A stretch of 64,000 bases of DNA from positions 62,001 through 126,000 of the forward strand of contig CBFDCC010000008.1 in the NCBI GenBank assembly GCA_965603205.1, in the 5' to 3' direction. A model generated the notes under the pieces. The model saw only the letters and a program-made list of their open reading frames with translations, was not told where the DNA came from and made no database searches. How positions within the stretch are numbered: position 1 is the first letter of the stretch; every line of letters starts with the position of its first letter. Shown in pieces: positions 1 through 9,526 of this stretch. The position numbers and the translations under genes were made by a program. Source of the DNA: Temperatibacter sp965603205 (lineage in GTDB: Bacteria; Pseudomonadota; Alphaproteobacteria; Sphingomonadales; Kordiimonadaceae).

Positions 1-479
1 TCTACAAATACGACAAAAATAAAAAACTGACCATCGCCCCCATACGCGATTACACCCAAAATCCAGCTTTTAAATCAGGCGGCGGCGGCCTTGTCTCAAC
101 GACAATGGACTATTGGTATTTTTGTCAGATGCTGCTGAATGGTGGCTCATTTAATGGCCACCAGATTATAAAATCGACAACAGTGGATATGATGCGAACA
201 AATCAACTACCTGAGAATATAAAGTCTGTCGATAAAGGAGGCGAAATGGGTTTTGGGCTAAATTTCGCGGTAAAACAAAATCTACCTGATGGCAGCCCAA
301 GGGGTAATAATGGTGAGTATAATTGGGGCGGGCTTGCCAACACTAAATTCTGGATTGATCCCAAAGAAGAGCTTGTTGTCATTCTTATGACAAATATCAT
401 GCCCCCCAATGTACCGCCTATTCGTGAGGAACTATATGGATTAATTTATCCCATTAGCGATAGGAATTCAGCGCGCTAA
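1..479 (+). CDS. Serine hydrolase, beta-lactamase family (C-terminal part, cut by window edge)
   Basis: The reading frame is open from the first bases of the window and gives about 158 residues ending at a TAA at 477-479, so the N-terminus with the SxxK nucleophile lies outside. The visible part has the class C/penicillin-binding-protein-like C-terminal signature: SGGGGLVSTTMDYWYFCQML, then NNGEYNWGGLANTKFWIDP, the equivalent of the K/H-T/S-G-G wall strand, and a hydrophobic ILMTN strand. Family members are exported or membrane-linked esterases, D-aminopeptidases or beta-lactamases; the substrate cannot be told from this fragment. An ATG at 105 lies inside the domain and is not a credible start. 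No terminator is seen for this strand, although the hairpin just downstream could act in both directions. Confidence 0.85.
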   Translation, partial: YKYDKNKKLTIAPIRDYTQNPAFKSGGGGLVSTTMDYWYFCQMLLNGGSFNGHQIIKSTTVDMMRTNQLPENIKSVDKGGEMGFGLNFAVKQNLPDGSPRGNNGEYNWGGLANTKFWIDPKEELVVILMTNIMPPNVPPIREELYGLIYPISDRNSAR

Positions 480-486
480 AACGTAC

Positions 487-518
487 AAAAAAAGGCTAAG
501 GAAATAATCCTTAGCCTT
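487..518 (-). terminator. Rho-independent terminator of the XRE regulator gene
   Basis: A perfect 10-bp stem (492-501 paired with 509-518, AAGGCTAAGG / CCTTAGCCTT) has a 7-nt loop. On the minus strand it is followed by a run of T (A tract 487-493 on the plus strand). It lies about 30 bp past the stop codon of the minus-strand regulator. There is no T run on the plus-strand side, so it is oriented for the minus-strand gene. Confidence 0.8.
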
Positions 519-546
519 ACTCACCTTACATCACGTCATTCTTATA

Positions 547-888
547 TTAATTTGCAGCAACCGCTTTTACAAAGCTAAGAAGTTCTTTTTGCATTGCAGG
601 TTTAAGTTTAATGAAATACTGACACAGTTTTATTGCCTCTCGATCATATTTAGGCTCATCTAGCGGTTCATTATTTGCTAATTCGAAAAAGGATTCTGGC
701 CTAACATTAAACATCGCTGCGATATTCATCAATTTACTCGCGGAAATTCTGTTTGAACCTTTTTCGTATTTTTGAATTTGCTGAAAGGTTAAGCCTAAAG
801 CGTTGCCTACTTCTGTCTGAGTAAAGCCACGCAATTTGCGCGTGCGCGCCACCTCTTTGCCTACTGCTATATCTATTGGGTCTGCCAT
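547..888 (-). CDS. XRE-family helix-turn-helix transcriptional regulator
   Basis: A 113-residue cytoplasmic DNA-binding protein. Residues about 10-66 form an HTH_3/Cro-C1 domain: GKEVARTRKLRGFTQTEV, then the recognition region LTFQQIQKYEKGSNRIS and ISASKLMNIAAMF. The C-terminal 45 residues are a charged tail (KLCQYFIKLKPAMQKELLSF) of the kind seen in small alphaproteobacterial XRE regulators. The gene stands alone, with its own terminator downstream and a 210-bp upstream region carrying two copies of the palindrome TATGCATA, possible operator sites. The target genes are unknown; autoregulation and control of the divergent Asp-box gene are inferences from position only. Confidence 0.85.
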   Translation of the reverse strand: MADPIDIAVGKEVARTRKLRGFTQTEVGNALGLTFQQIQKYEKGSNRISASKLMNIAAMFNVRPESFFELANNEPLDEPKYDREAIKLCQYFIKLKPAMQKELLSFVKAVAAN

Positions 889-929
889 CCACTTAATCCT
901 TGAGTTAGTTCATTTCATTTACTATGTCT

Positions 930-985
930 CATATGCATAGGGTGAAAACAACGCTCAAATTGTAATCCTTTGCATTATGCATATG
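930..985. promoter_or_regulatory. Candidate operator: paired inverted TATGCATA sites
   Basis: CATATGCATA at 930-939 and its exact reverse complement TATGCATATG at 976-985 lie 36 bp apart between the divergent XRE regulator (start 888) and Asp-box gene (start 1101). Each half is itself built round the 8-bp palindrome TATGCATA. This is the usual arrangement of a self-regulating HTH repressor, but binding is inferred. Confidence 0.4.
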
Positions 986-1100
986 TAATTGAATTTTATT
1001 CAAATTTCAACCTAAACCATTAAAATTCAGATACATTGGTAATTGACGAAGTGCTTTTACTAGGCCATGGTCACTCTTTCAGTTTTAAAGGGGCCTGATC

Positions 1101-4100
1101 ATGAAGATTACACATGCATTTAAAGTAGCCGTACACCTAGTCATTGCACTTATCATAGCACAATTCGCTATTACTTCAAACTTAGCCGCTAAAGACACGG
1201 TTAATCCAACGCTATTGGAAGCTAAAAAATGGCGTTTTGTTGGTCCTTACCGGGGTGGTCGTGTAACCACTGTTGCTGGTGTTCCCAGTAATCCGATGGT
1301 TTACTATATGGGCGCAACGGGTGGCGGTGTCTGGAAAACATCAAATGCAGGTGTGTCTTGGGCCCCTATTTCGGACAAAGATTTTAACGTTGGCACGATC
1401 GGCGCAATTGCCGTATCGCTGTCTGACCCGAATGTTTTATATGTAGGCACTGGCGAAGCACCAATTCGCGGCGTGACCACAAGCCACGGCGACGGCATGT
1501 ATAAATCAACCGATGCCGGCAAAAGCTGGACCCATATTGGTCTAAAGAAATCTGGCCAAATATCGCGTGTCCGCATTCACCCAACCAACTCAGATATTGC
1601 ATGGGTAGCCGTTCAGGGCCAAATTTGGGGCCCAAACCCTGAACGCGGCATCTATAAAACAATAGATGGCGGCAACAGTTGGAAACAAGTCTTAAAAGTT
1701 GATGGTGAAACTGGCGCTGGTGAGCTTGCCATTGACCCAACAAACCCTCGTATTCTTTATGCTGCTATGTGGGAACATGGCAGGAAGCCTTGGTATATTA
1801 AATCGGGCGGCGAAGCTGGTGGTATTTTCAAGACCACTGATGGTGGCGACACATGGAAAAAGCTAGAAGGCGGCCTGCCAAAGACCGTAGGGAAAATCGG
1901 TATTGATGTTGTGGCAAGCCAGCCATCACGGGTCTATGCAATTGTTGAAGCCCATGAGGGTGAAGGCGGGCTATGGCGCAGTGATGATTTTGGCGCAACT
2001 TGGAAACTGATTAACCAAGACCGTATCATCCAAACACGCGCTTGGTATTATAACCGCGTGACCGCTGACCCATCTGATCCTGATACAGTTTATGTATCAA
2101 ATGTGACATTCATGAAATCAACAGACGGCGGTAAAGATTTTGAGATTTTACGCACCGCGCACGGCGACTATCATGATCACTGGGTTAACCCTAATAACAG
2201 CCTAAATATGGTCAATGCCAGTGATGGCGGTGGCTCTGTCACTTTTGATGGCGGGAAATCATGGTCACGCATTGATAATCAAGCAACGGCACAGTTCTAC
2301 CGTGTTACCACTGATAATCAGGTGCCTTACCGCATCTATGGTGGACAGCAAGACAATAGCACTGTTGCGATCTTATCTAGCACCCACACAGGCAGCATCT
2401 CAGACAAGGATTTCTTTTCTGTTGGTGGCGGCGAAAGTGCGCATATTACATTTGATGAGAATAATCCTCGCCTTATCTATGCGACAACTATCAATAGCAC
2501 GCTAACCGAGTTTGATACTGTAAACAAGCGCACACGTCCCATTAAACCATACCCAGAGTATGTATTTGGGCGCGCACCAAAAGACATCCATTACCGCACA
2601 AACTGGAACGCGCCAGTGGCGTCTAATGCGTTTGACCCCAGCATCGTTTACTATGGTACTGAGAAAATTATTCGCACTGATGATCGCGGCGTTACTTGGG
2701 CGGAGATTAGTCCAGATCTAACCCGCAATGACAAATCGCGTCAGGGTCTAAACGGTGGCCCTATCAGTAACGAGTCTGTTGGTGCGGAATATTACAATAC
2801 AATATTTTATATCAAGCCATCCATGCATGAAAAAGATGTGATCTGGGTTGGCAGTGATGATGGCCTAGTACATGTTACCCGCGACGAAGGCAAAACATGG
2901 AATAATGTAACACCAAAGGGTACACCCGAGGCATTGATTAACGCTATCGAAGTTAGCCCCCATGACGCAGCCACCGCTTATATTGCCGTGTCGGCCTATC
3001 GTATGAATGATTTCCATCCTTATATTTATAAGACTAAAAACTACGGTAAAAGCTGGAAACGTCTTGATAAAGGCTTACCAAAAGACACCTTCGTTCGTGT
3101 AGTGCGTGAGGACCCCGTTCGCAAAGGGCTTTTATACGCAGGGACAGAGCGTGGTATGTATGTATCATTTGACGATGGCAAGAACTGGCAATCATTACGC
3201 CTAAACTTACCGCCTGTACCAATCACTGATCTAAAAATTCGTCAAGGTGATCTGGTTGCAGCAACACAGGGACGCGGCTTCTATGTAATGGATGATCTGT
3301 CATACTTGCGTGAAATCACGGGCAAAGAAGCTGATAAAGCAATGCATGTCTTCACGCCTGCGGATACAATGCTTGTACAGTCTCGCAGCCGTTCAGGATA
3401 TCTGCGTTCAGCAAACCCAAAAAGCGGTGTTACAATCAACTATCATCTAGCAGAGGCATCTGAAGAGCCTCTATCTGTTGATATTATGGACGCATCCGGT
3501 GCTATCGTGCGTAGTTATTCTACAGAAAAAACTGCACATGACCGTTGTAAGGTGGGTAACAGCGTCCCGCGCGTCATATATAAGATTAAGCATCCATCAC
3601 GCAAAAAAGGCGTGAATAGCTGGACATGGAATATGCGCAGTCATGACATGACATGCGTGGATAAGGTAGCCATGTTTGCTGGTTATTCTGGCCCTACAGT
3701 TAACCCTGGTAACTATAGCGCACGCGTAACCGTTGGAGAGCAAAGCCAAACAGTATCGTTTAAACTAACACCAGACCCGCGTCTGACGGCGACTAAGGCC
3801 GATTATGATTATCTATCAGCCCGTATGAGCGAGGCATCTAGCCTGCTTAACGAAGTGATGGATAATATCGTATCAATGCGTAAAGCACGCGATAATATCA
3901 ATGACCTGCTGGCTGATTATGATGACGCTGATCTCCATACAGCAGGGAACGCGGCCGTAGCTGCAATCTCTGAGTGGGAGGCCACAGTGACACAGCTGAA
4001 ATACCGTGTTTATGAGGATGAGGATAGCTGGCCGAGCCTATTCGATGTTCAGGTGCGTCATCTATTTGACGCGTTGGACCGTGCTGGCCCGCCAGTATCA

Positions 4101-4241
4101 GGAGGCGCCTTAAAACGTTACACTGATCTAAGTGCTGAGTGGGAAGGCTTCAAACAGAGCCGTGATGCTATTCTGGACGGCAACCTGAAAGCTGTTAACG
4201 ATTGGGCAACGGCCAAAGGTGTGAAACTGGTTAGACCTTAA
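1101..4241 (+). CDS. Exported Asp-box (BNR/sortilin-like) beta-propeller protein
   Basis: A 1046-residue protein with an N-terminal signal segment (hydrophobic residues about 9-29, cleavage likely near NLAAKD). At least ten Asp-box (SxDxGxxW-like) motifs mark two beta-propellers: STDAGKSW about residue 135, TIDGGNSW 187, TTDGGDTW 245, SDDFGATW 294, STDGGKDF 340, TFDGGKSW 380, TDDRGVTW 526, TRDEGKTW 593, TKNYGKSW 645 and SFDDGKNW 690. The propeller part closes with GRGFYVMDD near 725. The last 300 residues are a non-propeller region with Ig-like and helical character. Such proteins are annotated as sialidase, sortilin or 'glycosyl hydrolase', but no sialidase catalytic Arg/Tyr/Asp set is evident, so enzymatic activity is doubtful. 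The ATG follows AAAGGGG. A paralogue lies at 57904-61161 next to an exported aminopeptidase. Confidence 0.85.
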   Translation: MKITHAFKVAVHLVIALIIAQFAITSNLAAKDTVNPTLLEAKKWRFVGPYRGGRVTTVAGVPSNPMVYYMGATGGGVWKTSNAGVSWAPISDKDFNVGTIGAIAVSLSDPNVLYVGTGEAPIRGVTTSHGDGMYKSTDAGKSWTHIGLKKSGQISRVRIHPTNSDIAWVAVQGQIWGPNPERGIYKTIDGGNSWKQVLKVDGETGAGELAIDPTNPRILYAAMWEHGRKPWYIKSGGEAGGIFKTTDGGDTWKKLEGGLPKTVGKIGIDVVASQPSRVYAIVEAHEGEGGLWRSDDFGATWKLINQDRIIQTRAWYYNRVTADPSDPDTVYVSNVTFMKSTDGGKDFEILRTAHGDYHDHWVNPNNSLNMVNASDGGGSVTFDGGKSWSRIDNQATAQFYRVTTDNQVPYRIYGGQQDNSTVAILSSTHTGSISDKDFFSVGGGESAHITFDENNPRLIYATTINSTLTEFDTVNKRTRPIKPYPEYVFGRAPKDIHYRTNWNAPVASNAFDPSIVYYGTEKIIRTDDRGVTWAEISPDLTRNDKSRQGLNGGPISNESVGAEYYNTIFYIKPSMHEKDVIWVGSDDGLVHVTRDEGKTWNNVTPKGTPEALINAIEVSPHDAATAYIAVSAYRMNDFHPYIYKTKNYGKSWKRLDKGLPKDTFVRVVREDPVRKGLLYAGTERGMYVSFDDGKNWQSLRLNLPPVPITDLKIRQGDLVAATQGRGFYVMDDLSYLREITGKEADKAMHVFTPADTMLVQSRSRSGYLRSANPKSGVTINYHLAEASEEPLSVDIMDASGAIVRSYSTEKTAHDRCKVGNSVPRVIYKIKHPSRKKGVNSWTWNMRSHDMTCVDKVAMFAGYSGPTVNPGNYSARVTVGEQSQTVSFKLTPDPRLTATKADYDYLSARMSEASSLLNEVMDNIVSMRKARDNINDLLADYDDADLHTAGNAAVAAISEWEATVTQLKYRVYEDEDSWPSLFDVQVRHLFDALDRAGPPVSGGALKRYTDLSAEWEGFKQSRDAILDGNLKAVNDWATAKGVKLVRP

Positions 4242-4269
4242 GCTTTTACAAACCAACTCAAAATACATA

Positions 4270-4299
4270 AAACCCAGTCACTTGCGTGGCTGGGTTTTT
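4270..4299 (+). terminator. Rho-independent terminator after the Asp-box gene
   Basis: AAACCCAGTCA and TGGCTGGGTTT form an 11-bp stem (one G-T pair) with a short loop, followed by a T run at 4294-4299. It lies about 30 bp after the stop at 4241 and between convergent genes; the A-rich upstream side suggests weak bidirectional use. Confidence 0.8.
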
Positions 4300-4314
4300 C
4301 TTCGACTATATTAA

Positions 4315-5475
4315 CTAATGACCTTTAAAATAAGCGTCCACTACCGCTATTACTCTATCACCAAGCTTGTTTATATTCGCGTCATTACACAGCGATATAA
4401 CAGACAGGCTGTCATCCTCAAATCGCGCGTAATAGCTTGTTGTGCCTAGCCAACCACCGCTGTGCGTATAGGCATTTCGTCCCTCTATAACGCGCTTGCT
4501 CTGGCCATAAGCATATAGGCTATCACCTGATTTATGGGCGCTAGTTGGTGTGTTCATCGCCGTCTTAAATGCTGCGGGGTCTTTGCCAAGCTTAGGATTA
4601 TAGAAATTCTGATCCCATTTGAGCATATCATTAACGCTGGTGTGCAAGCCGCCATCCCCAACCGTGAATAGATTGGTCATGTCATTAACATAACCACCGC
4701 CCTTTTTAGGCTTATAGCCTTGGGCACGGTTTTTGATAATCTCAAAAGGCTGATCGCTAAAATATGAATTTGTCATACCAAGTGGGCCAAATATACGTTC
4801 ATCAGCAAAGGCTCTGAGCGATTTACCCGTGCGCACCTCAACGAGCTTAGATAATAGGTAATAGCCTATATTATTATACTCAAATTTCGTGTCAGGCTCA
4901 TGCTTAAGTTTTAGCTTCTTTACGACCTCATAAAACTCATCATTGGTTAGATAATCTTCATTGCCTATTCTAAAAGGCCTACCTAGTGGTGAGCGCAAAT
5001 CCACCTCACTCGCCTCTTTTGGCCCTTCATATGAACCTGAAATATGGCCGTACCCCTTCATACCGCTATAATGTCCGAGCATTGAACGCACTGTCACCTT
5101 ATGTTTATACTCAGGCAAATCTGTTAAATAGCTGCCAATATCAGCGTCGAGATCAACAAGCCCGTCATCAACGAGCAAAAGAACTGCAGCAGCTGTAAAT
5201 TGCTTAGACACAGATGCAATGCGAAATACAGTATCAGGCACAATCTTCACATCAAGTTCTAGACTAGCCATACCGTAACCAGCTTGGTGAATAAATTTAC
5301 CATCCTTTATCACCCCGACGCTACAGCCGGGTGTATCTGATGTATTATGATCCGCAAAAACTTCATCAACGCTCTGTGAGAATGTTAAATTAGGTTCGTC
5401 ATTTAAAGCAAATATGCTCGACGTTAAAACAGTCATTAGACCAGCTGAAATTATACTGTTAATGATTATAGTCAT
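4315..5475 (-). CDS. Exported serine hydrolase, beta-lactamase/PBP4* family
   Basis: A 386-residue protein with a signal-like N-terminus (IINSIISAGLMTVLTSSIFA, mature part from about residue 25). The class C fold motifs are all visible: the SxxK nucleophile in RIASVSKQFTAA near residue 95, the YxN catalytic tyrosine in FEYNNIGYYLL near 205, and the HSGGW wall motif near 340. Length matches periplasmic beta-lactamase-like esterases and D-alanyl peptidases. The substrate cannot be assigned. It is convergent with the Asp-box gene and divergent from the sulfotransferase-like gene. A second family member ends at position 479, so this hydrolase fold is duplicated locally. Confidence 0.88.
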   Translation of the reverse strand: MTIIINSIISAGLMTVLTSSIFALNDEPNLTFSQSVDEVFADHNTSDTPGCSVGVIKDGKFIHQAGYGMASLELDVKIVPDTVFRIASVSKQFTAAAVLLLVDDGLVDLDADIGSYLTDLPEYKHKVTVRSMLGHYSGMKGYGHISGSYEGPKEASEVDLRSPLGRPFRIGNEDYLTNDEFYEVVKKLKLKHEPDTKFEYNNIGYYLLSKLVEVRTGKSLRAFADERIFGPLGMTNSYFSDQPFEIIKNRAQGYKPKKGGGYVNDMTNLFTVGDGGLHTSVNDMLKWDQNFYNPKLGKDPAAFKTAMNTPTSAHKSGDSLYAYGQSKRVIEGRNAYTHSGGWLGTTSYYARFEDDSLSVISLCNDANINKLGDRVIAVVDAYFKGH

Positions 5476-5603
5476 AGAATTGTCCCTTTAATTTAGCCCG
5501 TTTCCCAATTAAATTCATCGCTGTCATATTAGCTCTACCCTTGACAGATTAGTATAACTCGTTGAATAGATATATATATATTTCCATAGGGTCTTTAGCT
5601 TCA

Positions 5604-6965
5604 ATGAATATCAAAAAATTTAAAAAATGCATCATACATATTGGTTCCCCCAAAACGGGCACAAGCAGTATTCAGCGTTGTTTTTATCAAAATCGAGGAC
5701 AACTAAAAAAGGATGGGTATTTATACCCCCATCGGGCTAATCATATATTTCTTGTCTCAAATTTTTCTGCTAATCCTGCCCGCTTTGATTTTAATATTAA
5801 AAAAGGCAGAGTGTCGCAGGAAGATTTGTCCACCTACCATAACAGGGAAATGAAGCTACTAGAAACGAGCTTTGAAGAAACAGACGCACATACGCTCATA
5901 ATCTCTAGTGAATATTTTATGAACGTACCACAAGCATCACTTAATAATCTTAAACGGTATTTAGCAGCTTGGGTCGATGAGTTTGAAATTGTTTGTTACA
6001 TTAGGCACCCCCTCGCTCACGCTAGATCAAGTATACAACAACATGTAAAAGCAGGTTTTAGTTCCCTGAACCAACATAGCGCACCAGTGGTTTCAAAATT
6101 CAGCAATATTTTGGAGCGCTATAGCTCTGTATTTGGCATGAAGAATATCTCAATACGTGAATTTCATCATGACACCTTATATAAGAAAGACGTCGTCTCT
6201 GATTTCGCGCACAAAATGAATATCAAGGAAGAACTCATTGATAAAATGAAAGGTGTTTCCGCTAATGAAAGCACGAGCATGGAGGCGCTTTTAATATCAA
6301 GCGCTATCACAGAAAAATTTCCACGCAGTAAAGATGGTATATGGAACCCAGAGCGCGCTAAAAGCATAGGTGTAGCTGCTGTAAAAGGCCAAAAATTTTC
6401 ACTCACCCAAGATCAAATTGATTCAGTGAAACAACGATCAAAACCAGAGATCAATTATTTACTAAATACTTTTGGGTTTACCTTCTCACCCATTACTGAA
6501 AAACCTAATGAAACATCTCACTTGTGGGGCGAAGATGCATTATTGTCTCTGGCCACTCTTATTAATAATAAGTCAAAAATCATCGAAAAACTAGAGACTC
6601 CAATAATAGATTTAAGCCGTTTTAAGAAAAATTTTAAAGCATTAGAAGTAGCGTATCAACAGCTTAGCAACACGTCTATCCGTCAGTTCAAAGCAATATT
6701 AGAAAATGACCCCACGAATATTCCAGCGATAAAAGCTTTGATCCAATTTTACCAAAAGAGCTCTGATAAAGACATGAGAGATTTGTTTGCTTATATTCAA
6801 GAATGCGCAGCAAGTGATGCCAAACACACCTATACCTTAGCGCTGTTTTTTCAAGATAGGGGCAATGTGCAATTTGCGAAAATGCTACTCACGTCCTGCA
6901 ATGGCAAAGGCTGGATTTACCGTAGAAAAGCTAAAAAAATGCTAGCTAAGATCAATACTGAATAA
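5604..6965 (+). CDS. Sulfotransferase-like protein with C-terminal repeat region
   Basis: A 453-residue cytoplasmic protein. The N-terminus carries a P-loop-like 5'-phosphosulfate-binding motif (HIGSPKTGTSSIQ, about residues 12-24), and VCYIRHPLAHARSS (near 135-150) resembles the 3'-phosphate-binding strand-helix of PAPS-dependent sulfotransferases. The last 100 residues (from FKAILENDPTNIPAIKALI) look like TPR-type helices. The likely role is sulfation of a glycan or lipid, with PAPS as donor; the acceptor is unknown. An upstream TTG at 5562 is in frame, but it sits inside AT-rich promoter-like sequence just after a TTGACA box (5541-5546), so the ATG at 5604 is preferred. No PAPS-synthesis genes are nearby. 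Confidence 0.7.
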   Translation: MNIKKFKKCIIHIGSPKTGTSSIQRCFYQNRGQLKKDGYLYPHRANHIFLVSNFSANPARFDFNIKKGRVSQEDLSTYHNREMKLLETSFEETDAHTLIISSEYFMNVPQASLNNLKRYLAAWVDEFEIVCYIRHPLAHARSSIQQHVKAGFSSLNQHSAPVVSKFSNILERYSSVFGMKNISIREFHHDTLYKKDVVSDFAHKMNIKEELIDKMKGVSANESTSMEALLISSAITEKFPRSKDGIWNPERAKSIGVAAVKGQKFSLTQDQIDSVKQRSKPEINYLLNTFGFTFSPITEKPNETSHLWGEDALLSLATLINNKSKIIEKLETPIIDLSRFKKNFKALEVAYQQLSNTSIRQFKAILENDPTNIPAIKALIQFYQKSSDKDMRDLFAYIQECAASDAKHTYTLALFFQDRGNVQFAKMLLTSCNGKGWIYRRKAKKMLAKINTE

Positions 6966-7132
6966 GCGAGGCGGTGGCGGCCCACCACGACAAGGAACAG
7001 CTTCAATATGCTATTGATATGACATTAATAGGCATAAGACTTATCTCAAGCCACAGGGATAAAAGTTTGCACATATACTAAATTCTGTTAACTATAGTAT
7101 TCATACATATCCTATGGAGCAGCAACAAATTA

Positions 7133-7849
7133 ATGTTTAAAAGAACATCCTACATTACAGCTTTACTGTATTTATCATTAATACGGCCAGCCTTTGCAGA
7201 CGATCATATTCTTAAACCTATCTACCTATTAACAGATGCAGGTGTGCCAGTGGCGCTCGCAAATGATATAACATCTGAATTTGGTGCAATGTTAAATAAA
7301 GCCAAGGCTATTATAGAAAAAACTGGATTGGCGTATGAGGTCCGCTCTTTACCATGGCCTCGGGCTATACGTGAATTGGAAGAGAGAAATAACGCTGTTA
7401 TTATTGGATTGATCCGCACAAAAGAGCGTGAAGATGATTACATATGGCTGCATTCTATAAACAAAATTGATTATCAACTTTTTTCCAAAAATTTACCCCG
7501 TTACAAAAACCTTTCCAAAGAAATGATAATTAGCGGTAAATATTATTCCGTTTGTCAAACGGGATCAGCCCAATGTAGCATGTTAACCAATTACGGCTTT
7601 CCGGATGAAAAAATTTTACATGCTACAGAAACAAAAGAAGCATCATTTGATAAGCTTTTATTGCATGGCCGTGTCGACTTTATTGTAAGTCAAGCTGATG
7701 AAATTCATGAAGATTTAATTGAACTAGGCCAGCCCATAGATAGTTTTAAGGCCGTTGCTCATTTAAAAAGCGTAACAGCTTATATGGCTGCATCTAAAAA
7801 AACTTTTGATAAGAGATACATAAAACTTATTCAAAACAAGGCGGAATGA
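7133..7849 (+). CDS. Orphan periplasmic solute-binding protein (SBP_bac_3-like)
   Basis: 238 residues with a clear signal peptide (residues 1-22, ending PAFA/DD) and the layout of family 3 amino-acid-binding proteins: an N-terminal lobe with YEVRSLPWPRAIRELEE, where the PW-R-A segment is typical, and VIIGLIRTKERED; then a C-terminal lobe with KLLLHGRVDFIVSQADE. No permease or ATPase gene adjoins it, so it is not part of a visible ABC operon. It may serve a distant transporter or act as a sensory ligand-binding protein. An upstream GGAG (7116-7119) supports the ATG. Two further proteins of this kind lie at 10190-10936 and 50902-51648. Confidence 0.75.
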   Translation: MFKRTSYITALLYLSLIRPAFADDHILKPIYLLTDAGVPVALANDITSEFGAMLNKAKAIIEKTGLAYEVRSLPWPRAIRELEERNNAVIIGLIRTKEREDDYIWLHSINKIDYQLFSKNLPRYKNLSKEMIISGKYYSVCQTGSAQCSMLTNYGFPDEKILHATETKEASFDKLLLHGRVDFIVSQADEIHEDLIELGQPIDSFKAVAHLKSVTAYMAASKKTFDKRYIKLIQNKAE

Positions 7850-8107
7850 CCTTACTAATTTTATTTTTAATACTAGCGTATCTTGTTCTAAAATTCTCAC
7901 GAGAACTATATGATCTGCAGTACCTGAGCTGTGGTGGGTACCCTTTTGAGCCTTACCTACCGCTTTTCATCATTGAAATCGATACAATATCCCTCATCAA
8001 AACCTGAGACTCAAAGTAGCAGTTGACCTACTGGTATCATAACACTATCGTCCAAAACAGGGATGAGACTTTCACTACAGTATACGTCAATATAACAGGG
8101 GCACTAT

Positions 8108-9301
8108 ATGACAAACGATTCTGCCAGCACTGCGGGCACAGCAAGCGCATTTGACGATTGGCGATCAATTGCCACGGCCATTTTCATGGCACTAGTGGGC
8201 TATACAGTGATGGTCAGCGTACCTGTGCTCAGCACCGCATTGGTAGATAAGGTTGGTTTCACCGAAGTCGAGGTGGGCAGGATTTGGGGCGCAGACATGG
8301 GTGGATTTTCCATAGGCGCCATCCTATCAGCAGTTTTTGTCGGGCGTGTTAATAGACGGCACCTCGTCATAGTTGGCGGTTTAATGGCCATTGCAGCTAA
8401 TACGCTTTGTCTGACTTTAAGTAACTTTGATGAAATCCTGTGGCTTCGCGCCATTGCAGGTATTGGCAGTGGTATCATCACAGGCGTTGCTGTCGCCACT
8501 TTAGGCGGCACAACCAAACCAGTGATAGCCTTTAATCTAGAGCTTCTTGGCTTTGCCTTTTCAACGGCGATATCGCTACATTTCCTACCCAAGCTAACGA
8601 TGAATGAAATCTATATAGTCTTTATTATTTTAGCGGCCCTATGTATACTGTTGGTGCGGTACATACCCGCCAGACCTCTCAGCGCGGCAGAGCTTGCAGA
8701 GCAAGAAAAGGGTGAGTTTCATACCGAAGATTGGCATGTCCCTAAAGTATTGCCTATCATCTGCCTTGTGGCAGTTTGTTTTACCTATATCAATATCGGT
8801 GGATATTATACCTATATTGAACTGGCCGCGCTAAAGGATGGCATCACAGAGGCATGGATGAGCCCTGTACTGACATGGTCTTCCATATTCGCCATTGTTG
8901 GCTGTGTGCTTGCCTATTTTTCCACCCGTTTTGGTCTGTTCAAACCTCTTTTTGTTGCTCTAATATTAATGGCGGCCACAGTATTTATGGCCAGCACGGG
9001 CATTACGAATACAAATATTGTTATTAGCCTGTTTGGTTTCATGACGCTCTGGACATTCGCCGATGTTTATCAATCGGCAATGATGGCGCATATGGACCGC
9101 AGCGGGGCACTGGTTGCCCTTCTGCCCGCTGTTCAGGGCTTTGGTCAGTTCCTTGGCCCTAACATGGCAGCGTCCGTGTTGGACGCGGGGCTTGGCTATA
9201 GCAGTATGTTTATTGTCAGTGGCAGTATGGCCCTTGTGGCGCTCGCACTTTATATGGGCGTTCTGTTTTATATGCACCGCAATAAACCAGTGACTGCCTA
9301 G
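8108..9301 (+). CDS. MFS transporter
   Basis: A 397-residue inner-membrane protein with about twelve hydrophobic segments in two halves, separated by a charged central loop (RPLSAAELAEQEKGEFHTED, about residues 192-211). The motif-A region GRVNRRHLVIVGG after TM2 (about residues 79-91) is characteristic of the major facilitator superfamily. The substrate is not recognisable. The ATG follows AGGGGC at 8097-8102. It stands alone between the solute-binding protein gene and the integrase remnant. Confidence 0.85.
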   Translation: MTNDSASTAGTASAFDDWRSIATAIFMALVGYTVMVSVPVLSTALVDKVGFTEVEVGRIWGADMGGFSIGAILSAVFVGRVNRRHLVIVGGLMAIAANTLCLTLSNFDEILWLRAIAGIGSGIITGVAVATLGGTTKPVIAFNLELLGFAFSTAISLHFLPKLTMNEIYIVFIILAALCILLVRYIPARPLSAAELAEQEKGEFHTEDWHVPKVLPIICLVAVCFTYINIGGYYTYIELAALKDGITEAWMSPVLTWSSIFAIVGCVLAYFSTRFGLFKPLFVALILMAATVFMASTGITNTNIVISLFGFMTLWTFADVYQSAMMAHMDRSGALVALLPAVQGFGQFLGPNMAASVLDAGLGYSSMFIVSGSMALVALALYMGVLFYMHRNKPVTA

Positions 9302-9349
9302 CGCATATAGAGAACAGGTCAACTATCCAATTAGATATAATAAAAATTC

Positions 9350-9383
9350 AGAGGGTGTCAGATAATTAATTCAAGCACCCTCT
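9350..9383. terminator. Possible hairpin terminator after the MFS gene
   Basis: AGAGGGTG (9350-9357) and CACCCTCT (9376-9383) make a perfect 8-bp stem with an 18-nt loop about 50 bp past the MFS stop. There is no T run after it, so it is a weak candidate. The rest of 9302-9526 shows no gene. Confidence 0.35.
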
Positions 9384-9526
9384 AATTCATTGCCTTAACT
9401 GTAATAGTAGACATAATGTCATGGCTGAGAGAGGGGTACTTTCCCAAGTGCATAAATGATTTCACACGACCTAATGAAGTTGGTGAACAGCCAAAAAACT
9501 CCTGCGCCGCCTAATCTTCTCCATAA

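Noticed and set aside
5562..5603. Upstream TTG start for the sulfotransferase-like gene
   Set aside because: No ribosome-binding site, and the sequence is AT-rich just after a TTGACA box, so it is more likely promoter and leader.
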